Of a stretch of DNA of 64,000 nt, positions 58,722-64,000 are shown in pieces (within the stretch, counting starts at the first letter, position 1; each line of letters opens with the position of its first letter). The position numbers were made by a program, and so were the translations under genes. Source of the stretch: Corallococcus sp. AS-1-6. Lineage in GTDB: Bacteria > Myxococcota > Myxococcia > Myxococcales > Myxococcaceae. The notes under the pieces are model-generated. The model had not been told where the DNA came from. It saw only the letters and a program-made list of their open reading frames with translations, and made no database searches. Location of the stretch: the NCBI RefSeq assembly GCF_020037015.1, contig NZ_JAIQDE010000033.1:23659-87658 (forward strand), read 5' to 3'.

Positions 58722-59822
58722 TCACAGCATCAATGGGGGATGGCCCAGGTGAAGCAGCGGCTCGCGCGCGCTCGGCGCGTCCCGAAGCTGGAGCTCCACC
58801 ATCACGCCCCGCAAGTGGTACTGGCGGATGGGGTGCTGCTGGGAGACCTCGCCCTCCAGCACGGGCCCTACGACGCCCACCTCGCGGCACCAGAAGATCT
58901 TGAGCGCGCAGGTGTAGAGCGGGGTGCCGGCCCGGGCGTTGGGCAGGTTCTCGTAGGGCACGAAGGCCACGGTGAGGTTCTGCTCCAGCGCCTTCAGGTA
59001 CGGCGAGCTGTGCACCACCTGGAGCAGGTGGTCGAAGCGGCGGATGCGGTCGTCCAGCGCGCGCACGTCCTCCTCCAGGCTCTTGCGCTGCGCGTCCGCC
59101 CGGGCCAGCGCTAGCACCGACTGCGTGTACTCCCGCTCCAGGAGCAGCGTGTCCTTCGTCAGGCCGTCGGCGGCGGCGTCGCGGCCCAGGCCGTTCTCCG
59201 CGGCGGTGAGCCCCTGGCTCTCACGCCGGAGCGTGTCCAGGCGCATGTCCAGGTCCACCGTCTCCTGCGCCAGGGACAGGTTGCTCTGCGCCATCTGCGC
59301 CAGGTGGTGGTTGGTGGTGAGCACGTCCTCGCGCTCCATCAGCTTCGCGCCATAGAGCGCCGTCGTCCGCGTGCGGGCCAGGCCGCTGAACGCGCGGTTG
59401 GACTCGGCGATCTCCGCGCCCGTGCGCAGGTACTCCTGGCGCAGCGCGGACAGCCGCTTCGCCAGCCGGTCGCGGGCGCGCTTCTCGCCCTGGAGCGCCA
59501 CGACGAAGCGCTGCTGGAAGGAGCGCTCCGCGGACGCGGTCCGCTCCGCCTCCAGCAGCCGGTCCGCCGCCTCGCGCCGCCGGGCCATCAGGCCGTCCCG
59601 CTCCGACTCCTGCTGCGCCGCCTGCGCGTTGAGCGCCAGCACGTTGGGGTCGGTGGGCGACAGGATGGTGGGCGCCGCCCAACTGTTGCTCGCCAGGAAG
59701 AAGCCCTGCACCGCGAGGAACGACATCAGGCCCAGGAGGATCAGCGCCAGCAGCACCGACCCCATGAACTTGTAGGCGGAGACGGCGATGGAGTTGAGCC
59801 GGTTGGCGACCTGCTGGTTCAT
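58722..59822 (-). CDS. HlyD-like membrane-fusion/coiled-coil adaptor
   Basis: A 366-aa protein with one N-terminal transmembrane helix (LLALILLGLMSFLAVQGFFL) and a long periplasmic coiled coil (residues about 60-260, with heptads such as LEAERTASAERSFQQRF and LRRESQGLTAAENGL). A C-terminal beta-rich part resembles the lipoyl/adaptor barrel of membrane-fusion proteins. ATG 59822 overlaps the glycosyltransferase stop (ATGA). It would bridge the inner-membrane synthase and the TolC-like channel. No PilZ domain is visible. Confidence 0.7.
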   Translation of the reverse strand: MNQQVANRLNSIAVSAYKFMGSVLLALILLGLMSFLAVQGFFLASNSWAAPTILSPTDPNVLALNAQAAQQESERDGLMARRREAADRLLEAERTASAERSFQQRFVVALQGEKRARDRLAKRLSALRQEYLRTGAEIAESNRAFSGLARTRTTALYGAKLMEREDVLTTNHHLAQMAQSNLSLAQETVDLDMRLDTLRRESQGLTAAENGLGRDAAADGLTKDTLLLEREYTQSVLALARADAQRKSLEEDVRALDDRIRRFDHLLQVVHSSPYLKALEQNLTVAFVPYENLPNARAGTPLYTCALKIFWCREVGVVGPVLEGEVSQQHPIRQYHLRGVMVELQLRDAPSAREPLLHLGHPPLML

Positions 59823-61078
59823 GACGGGGTTCCCTCGCCTGCGGAGTTGGACGTGAGCTTCGCGGGGGCGGGAATGGGGGAGGGCGCCGGCGCCGGCGCG
59901 GGCGTGGGACTGCCGCGCGTCTCCCAGCTCCCGGAGTCGAGCGTCAAGAGCGCCAGCGGCGTGAAGAGCGCGTACGTCACCGGCATGAGCAGCGCCATGG
60001 GCAGGAAGCTCACGGGATGCACGCGCCGGTCCTCCGGCAGGTGGCGCGTCTCCAGCCGGTAGATGAAGCCCAGCAGGCCAATCACCAGGAAGTGGAACGC
60101 GAGGATGTCCCAGAACTCGCCGTTGAGCATGTTGTGGACGATGACCACCGGGTACGCGAGCAGCAGCGCCAACTGCGACACGTAGTGCACGGTGATGACC
60201 GGGTGCAGCCGCCACGCGTGCGACAGGCCGCAGATGAGGTCCACCAGGTTGGAGCGCCGCCAGCGCAGTTGCTGGCTGAAGTAGCCCGCGAGCGTGGAGG
60301 GCGCGGCGGTGAAGCAGAACGCGTCCAGCGTGTAGACCGTCTCGTAGTCGTGCTTGACGATCTGCCGCGTGAGGAAGCGGTCCTCGCCGTACTTGATGGG
60401 GATGCCCGCGATGGCGCGCGACTCCAGGATGGGCTCCAGCTCCAGCAGCACGGAGCGGCGGTACGCCGTCAGGCAGCCGGACAGGCACATCACCTGGCGG
60501 AACGAGCGCTCCAGGTCCTTCAGCCACTTCTGGGCGAAGTGGAACTTGATTTCAATCATCCGCGTCAGCCAGTTCTGGTGGCGGTTGATGACGAAGGTGC
60601 GCCCGCCCACCGCGGCCACGTTGGGGTGCACGAAGCGGCGGATGAGCTGGCGCACGGCGCTCTTCTCCACCACCACGTCCGAGTCCACGGAGACGATGAT
60701 CTCCGCGTCCTCCGCGGCGCGGACGCCCCGGTTGATGCCCTTGCGCTTGCCCATGTTCTCCGGGTTGCGCATCACCCGGACGTTGGGGTGGCCCTCCGCG
60801 GCCCTGGTGGCCCACGCGACGCTGTCGTCGCGCGAGCAGTCATCCACGACGATGATCTCGGTGAGCTCGCGGGGATAGTCCTGCTCCAGCAGCGCCTTGA
60901 CCGTGTGGTAGATGCCCTCGCCTTCGTTGAAGAGCGGAACGACGATGGCGACCTTCGGGCGGTAGGTGTCGTCGACCCGTTCGAACCGCTGCCCCTTCAG
61001 CCGCCGCAGGAAGGGGCCGAGGATGTAGCGGTTCATCAAGACGACGATGAACAGCAAATGGATGGGAAACAGTTCCAT
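59819..61078 (-). CDS. Processive GT2 polysaccharide synthase (HasA/Alg8-like)
   Basis: A 419-aa membrane glycosyltransferase: an N-terminal helix, then VAIVVPLFNEGEGIYHTVKAL, VDDCSRDDSV, the D-x-D metal site SVDSDVV, YGEDRFLTRQI, and the QQLRWRRSN processivity motif (QxxRW). Several C-terminal helices (HYVSQLALLLAYPVVIVHN and others) form the pore-like half seen in cellulose, hyaluronan and alginate synthases. It ends in a Pro/Ala-rich tail. It heads an operon with adaptor, TolC-like and lectin-fold genes, suggesting synthesis coupled to export. Start ATG 61078. The sugar is unknown. Confidence 0.85.
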   Translation of the reverse strand: MELFPIHLLFIVVLMNRYILGPFLRRLKGQRFERVDDTYRPKVAIVVPLFNEGEGIYHTVKALLEQDYPRELTEIIVVDDCSRDDSVAWATRAAEGHPNVRVMRNPENMGKRKGINRGVRAAEDAEIIVSVDSDVVVEKSAVRQLIRRFVHPNVAAVGGRTFVINRHQNWLTRMIEIKFHFAQKWLKDLERSFRQVMCLSGCLTAYRRSVLLELEPILESRAIAGIPIKYGEDRFLTRQIVKHDYETVYTLDAFCFTAAPSTLAGYFSQQLRWRRSNLVDLICGLSHAWRLHPVITVHYVSQLALLLAYPVVIVHNMLNGEFWDILAFHFLVIGLLGFIYRLETRHLPEDRRVHPVSFLPMALLMPVTYALFTPLALLTLDSGSWETRGSPTPAPAPAPSPIPAPAKLTSNSAGEGTPS

Positions 61079-61269
61079 CGGTCCCGCGCGCCCCCTCACG
61101 CCCCGGAAGGGCCCCGGGAACCTCCCGGAGCCCTTCCTTCCGTCCCCAGACGGCCGCTCCACCCCTGTGAAGCGCCCGGAAGGTTGGGGTGCTTCGTCCG
61201 TCCCGCCAACTGTCCGGGACCGGTGGGCCGGCCGGTGTCAGGGAACGCGCATCCGCGCTGCGCGGACCC

Positions 61270-61773
61270 CTACTCGCCTTCCAGCGTGACGAAGACGCGG
61301 GTGGTGGAGGGCCCGTCATCCTCCGCGCACTGCTGGACGTAGTCGGCGTCAAAAGTCACACCGACCCGGGACTCCGCGGTCTCGCGCCCGCCGGTGCCCT
61401 CGGCGATGTGGAGCCGGATGGAGCATGCGAACCTCCCCTCTTGAGGGGGGATGAGCAGGGAGCAGGAGCCCGCGTTCAGGGCGAAGGTGGACGCGCCCGT
61501 CATCGTCGCGGTCAGGTCGCAGTCGAAGGGCGCAAGGGAGACGCGCAGGCCGTCCCGCGAGCCCACCTCGGAGGTCAGCTCGAGCGTGGGCCGCGCGGGG
61601 AGCAGCGGCTCGAGCATCCGGGCGCTGTGCGTCGTCATCACGACGGGGTGGGAGCCCGTCACGCTGGCGCGCGTGTCCTGGAGTTGCTGGAGGGGCGCTT
61701 CGTCCTCCTCTCCGCCGCACGCGGCGCAGACGAGGGAGAGGGAGGCGGACGTCAGGGCGAGGAGGCGGCGCAT
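61270..61773 (-). CDS. Small lipoprotein
   Basis: A 167-aa protein with signal peptide and lipobox LVCAAC (Cys19). The mature part is beta-strand-rich (VSLAPFDCDLTATMTGASTF, then FACSIRLHIAEG) with three further Cys that could form disulphides. No known domain. It lies between the polysaccharide operon and the phosphatase gene with about 190 nt to the former, so it probably has its own promoter. Start ATG 61773. Confidence 0.7.
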   Translation of the reverse strand: MRRLLALTSASLSLVCAACGGEEDEAPLQQLQDTRASVTGSHPVVMTTHSARMLEPLLPARPTLELTSEVGSRDGLRVSLAPFDCDLTATMTGASTFALNAGSCSLLIPPQEGRFACSIRLHIAEGTGGRETAESRVGVTFDADYVQQCAEDDGPSTTRVFVTLEGE

Positions 61774-61832
61774 GGGTGAAACCCTTTCGAGAGGGCGCTG
61801 GCCGCGGGGCGACGTGCCCGCCCGCCCGAAAT

Positions 61833-63041
61833 TCAAACAGGCGCGCTTTTCTGGGGCAGCGCCCGCGCCAGCTCCAGGTCGCGCTTCAGCTCCGCTTCCC
61901 GTTCCTGGCGCTGGGCGGGGGAGGTGAACGCGATGGCGGCCAGTGACTCGGTCGCGGCGGCGGCGATGCGGTCCACGCCGTCCCGGGAGATGACGCCCGC
62001 GTGGAACGCGTCCACCGCCGCGCCCACGTACGTGTCGAAGAAGAACACCTGCTTCGCGCGCCAGGCGTCCCGCTGCTCCCGAGGCGTCGCCACCACGTCG
62101 TGGATGAACACGGCGCGCACCGCCTGGGGCAGGGACTCCAGCATGCGGGCGCCGAACTCCACGTCGCCCTGGCCGCTGTCGCCCACGAAGACGAAGCCGT
62201 ACTCGGGGAAGAGGCGCGCGTACTGTTCGAAGTTCTCGAACTTCTTCTGCGCGATGCGCGTGTTGCCCACCAGGTAGAAGAAGCTGCCGGAGAGCATCAC
62301 CGCCAGCGGCACGCCGCGCCTGCTCAGCGAGTCCAGCGTCGCGTTCTCGATGAGGCCCAGCGGATCCTGCGGGCGCGCGCTCACGAAGACGAGGTCGCCC
62401 GCGCGGCCCGGGATGATGCCGGGCCCCCGGTCCAGCTCCTGGTAGAACGCGAGCACGCCCGGGTACACCGTCTTCGGCGGGTAGCGCTTGTCCACCCAGT
62501 TGGCGAAGAACGTGTCGTCGATGTCGCTCAGCACCTTGTTCTCGCCGCTGGGGACGGCGTCCGCCTCGCGCTGGAAGTGGGCGAGCAGCTCCGCGCGCAC
62601 CGCCACGTCGTCCACGTCGTCGAAGACGAGCTTGTGCAGGTCGTGGTACTCGCCGCCCGCCTCCAGCAGGTTCTTGAAGCCGGTCAGCTCACGGCCCTTC
62701 AGCCCCAGGAACAGGTCGCGCAGCCGCGCTTCCGCCTGTGCGGGCGTGGCGCCCTTCTGGAGCGCCGTGGCCAGCGACGCGCGCACCGGCAGGGACAGCT
62801 CCGCCGCCCGGCGCGTGCACAGCAGGTCCAGGAGCGCCGTGTGATGGTCCGGGCCCACGATGCGGTCATCCAGGTCCGACAAGAGGCGCACCAGGTCCAC
62901 GTTGGACAGGAGGAAGTTCAGCTCCTCGCGGGTGGCGCCCTCCAGCAGGTCGAGGATGCGGCGCTCGTCGTGCCGGTCCGTGTGGCCCGTCATGTCCCGG
63001 CGCAGCGCCTGGAGCTTCGTCGTCGCGGTGGTCAGGTCCAT
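61833..63041 (-). CDS. APP1/LNS2-type HAD phosphatase
   Basis: A 402-aa protein with a helical N-terminal half and a C-terminal catalytic domain of the DUF2183 (APP1 phosphatidate-phosphatase/LNS2) group: SDIDDTFFANWV (the HAD D-x-D-x-T), DLVFVSARPQDP, and GFVFVGDSGQGDVEFG (second HAD Asp pair). Family members dephosphorylate phosphatidate or related lipids; bacterial copies are uncharacterised. No signal peptide is evident. Start ATG 63041; upstream 63 nt of in-frame sequence to 63104 is disfavoured. Confidence 0.85.
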   Translation of the reverse strand: MDLTTATTKLQALRRDMTGHTDRHDERRILDLLEGATREELNFLLSNVDLVRLLSDLDDRIVGPDHHTALLDLLCTRRAAELSLPVRASLATALQKGATPAQAEARLRDLFLGLKGRELTGFKNLLEAGGEYHDLHKLVFDDVDDVAVRAELLAHFQREADAVPSGENKVLSDIDDTFFANWVDKRYPPKTVYPGVLAFYQELDRGPGIIPGRAGDLVFVSARPQDPLGLIENATLDSLSRRGVPLAVMLSGSFFYLVGNTRIAQKKFENFEQYARLFPEYGFVFVGDSGQGDVEFGARMLESLPQAVRAVFIHDVVATPREQRDAWRAKQVFFFDTYVGAAVDAFHAGVISRDGVDRIAAAATESLAAIAFTSPAQRQEREAELKRDLELARALPQKSAPV

Positions 63042-63145
63042 GCGTGTCCCTCCCCCTGGGCTGGGGGCCGTGAAGCCTACGCGCCCGCCGAGCGGCCGGA
63101 CCACCCCCCGTGACAGGCGCGGCGGTTCCTGATTGCCTGCGCGAC

Positions 63146-63928
63146 ATGACGGTGTCCCCCTCCTCCACGCCCCTCGACCTGCGCCCCGACGAGGTCCACG
63201 TGTGGATCGTCGAGCCCGAGCGCATCGACGACCCGCGCCTCCTGGAGGCCTACAAGGCCCTGCTGGATCCCGGCGAGCGCGAGCGGCAGCGGCGCTTCCA
63301 CTTCGAGCGGCACCAGCGGCAGTACCTGGTGTCCCACGCGCTGGTGCGGCTGACGCTGTCGCGCTACGCGCCCGTGGCGCCGGAGGCCTGGCGCTTCGTC
63401 CCCAACGAGTACGGCCGCCCCGCCATCGTCGGCCCCGAGGGCCAGTGGCTGCGCTTCAACCTGAGCCACACGGACGGCATGGCGCTGGTCGCGGTGGGCC
63501 GGGACGTGGACCTGGGCGCGGACATCGAGGACGCGGAGCGGCCGGGCGAGACGGTGGAGATCGCCGACCACTACTTCGCGAAGACGGAGGTGCAGGCCCT
63601 GCGCGCGCTGCCACCGGAGCGTCAGCGCGCGCGCTTCTTCGAGTACTGGACCCTGAAGGAGGCCTACATCAAGGCGCGCGGCGCGGGCCTGTCCCTGCCG
63701 TTGGATCAGTTCGCCTTCGACCTGGTGCCGGAGGGGATGCCCCGCATCGCCTTCGACCCGAGGATGAACGACCTGCCGGACGTGTGGCAGTTCATGCAGC
63801 ACAAGCCGTCCGCCCGTCACCAGGCGGCGGTGGCCTTCCGCAGGCCCCGGGGTGGGGCGCTCACGGTGCGCTGGCAGCACACCGTGCCGCTGTCCGGGGA
63901 CATGGCCCCGGTCATCAAGACGGCCTAG
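63146..63928 (+). CDS. Sfp-type 4'-phosphopantetheinyl transferase
   Basis: A 260-aa protein with the Sfp/Sbp signature motifs: NEYGRPAI, RFNLSHTDGMALVAVG, LGADIED, and FFEYWTLKEAYIKARG with the metal-binding Glu. It transfers phosphopantetheine from CoA to carrier-protein serines, activating NRPS, PKS or fatty-acid carriers. The double-length class and its position apart from any carrier gene suggest a genome-wide Sfp. ATG 63146 is preferred over GTG 63110. It may activate a carrier used by the ketosynthase operon at 10.7 kb, which has none of its own in the window. Confidence 0.9.
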   Translation: MTVSPSSTPLDLRPDEVHVWIVEPERIDDPRLLEAYKALLDPGERERQRRFHFERHQRQYLVSHALVRLTLSRYAPVAPEAWRFVPNEYGRPAIVGPEGQWLRFNLSHTDGMALVAVGRDVDLGADIEDAERPGETVEIADHYFAKTEVQALRALPPERQRARFFEYWTLKEAYIKARGAGLSLPLDQFAFDLVPEGMPRIAFDPRMNDLPDVWQFMQHKPSARHQAAVAFRRPRGGALTVRWQHTVPLSGDMAPVIKTA

Positions 63929-63961
63929 TACCCCGGCACAGAGGTTTTGACCGGTTGATAT

Positions 63962-63993
63962 AGGCCCTGCCTATCGCAAGATGGGTAGGGCCT
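63962..63993. other. 14-bp hairpin with GCAA tetraloop at the right edge
   Basis: A stem of 14 bp (63962-63975 with 63980-63993), including two G-U wobble pairs, closes a GCAA (GNRA) tetraloop. It lies 34 nt after the phosphopantetheinyl-transferase stop and lacks a U-tract. Wobble pairs and the tetraloop suggest selection at RNA level, but the window ends before its context is visible. Confidence 0.6.
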
Positions 63994-64000
63994 CCGGCCG

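Overview
The window looks like chromosome of a myxobacterium, most likely Myxococcaceae (Corallococcus/Myxococcus type). The evidence is very high G+C coding sequence with GTG starts and four-base stop/start overlaps, many Cys-anchored lipoproteins with Pro/Ala-rich linkers, delta-60 repeats, giant TPR proteins, MJ0042-type zinc-ribbon proteins, and a lipoprotein-toxin/immunity-like pair. No CRISPR array, rRNA operon or prophage was seen. One tRNA (Val, anticodon CAC) is present.

Layout. 1-2.9 kb: end of an unknown gene, a CPBP membrane protease and a delta-60 repeat lipoprotein. 2.9-16.2 kb: two divergent operons that look like one undescribed biosynthetic locus. The minus-strand operon (10399 to 2874) has seven tightly coupled genes: an unrecognised 304-aa protein, an HSL-type esterase, an alpha-oxoamine synthase-type PLP enzyme, an ornithine cyclodeaminase homologue, an IPNS-like Fe(II) oxygenase, a circularly permuted ATP-grasp and a classical ATP-grasp ligase. 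The plus-strand operon (10734 to 16182) has a fused active-plus-dead ketosynthase protein, a YiiD_C thioesterase, an aldo/keto reductase and an MDR enoyl-reductase-like enzyme. An acyl-CoA dehydrogenase converges on it. A good sigma70-type promoter for the minus operon lies at 10470-10498. 17.5-23.3 kb: a CinA-N/MoaB-like protein and a 1689-aa TPR protein.

23.5-28.2 kb is a clear lower-G+C insertion. It holds a small gene followed one base later by a nuclease-like/STAND-NTPase/TPR protein resembling Avs-type antiphage systems, then a graveyard of IS5-like and IS66 fragments, one broken by an exact 20-bp tandem duplication. 28.2-32.4 kb: two beta-lactamase-fold hydrolases with degenerate motifs and a candidate lipoprotein toxin/immunity pair (SitA/SitI-like by inference). 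32.5-44.4 kb: histidine ammonia-lyase, aspartate kinase, a ComEA-like protein apparently starting at CTG, a zinc-ribbon protein with eight TRAFGAV repeats, a glycosyltransferase, a cell-wall amidase-like lipoprotein, a HEAT/TPR lipoprotein and a UvrD-type helicase.

44.5-50.1 kb: a short Hsp70 with an SCP2 protein and a helical partner, tRNA-Val with promoter and terminator, a YacL-like protein, a TerC transporter and a Pro-rich lipoprotein. 50.4-56.7 kb: a beta-lactamase-fold/Rieske fusion, then a five-gene urate-to-allantoin/ureidoglycolate operon whose first gene is a flavoprotein likely to act as the urate hydroxylase. 56.8-61.1 kb: a four-gene synthase-dependent polysaccharide-export-like operon (GT2, coiled-coil adaptor, TolC-like protein, lectin-fold protein). 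61.3-64 kb: a lipoprotein, an APP1-type phosphatase, an Sfp-type phosphopantetheinyl transferase and, at the edge, a 14-bp RNA-like hairpin with a GCAA tetraloop.
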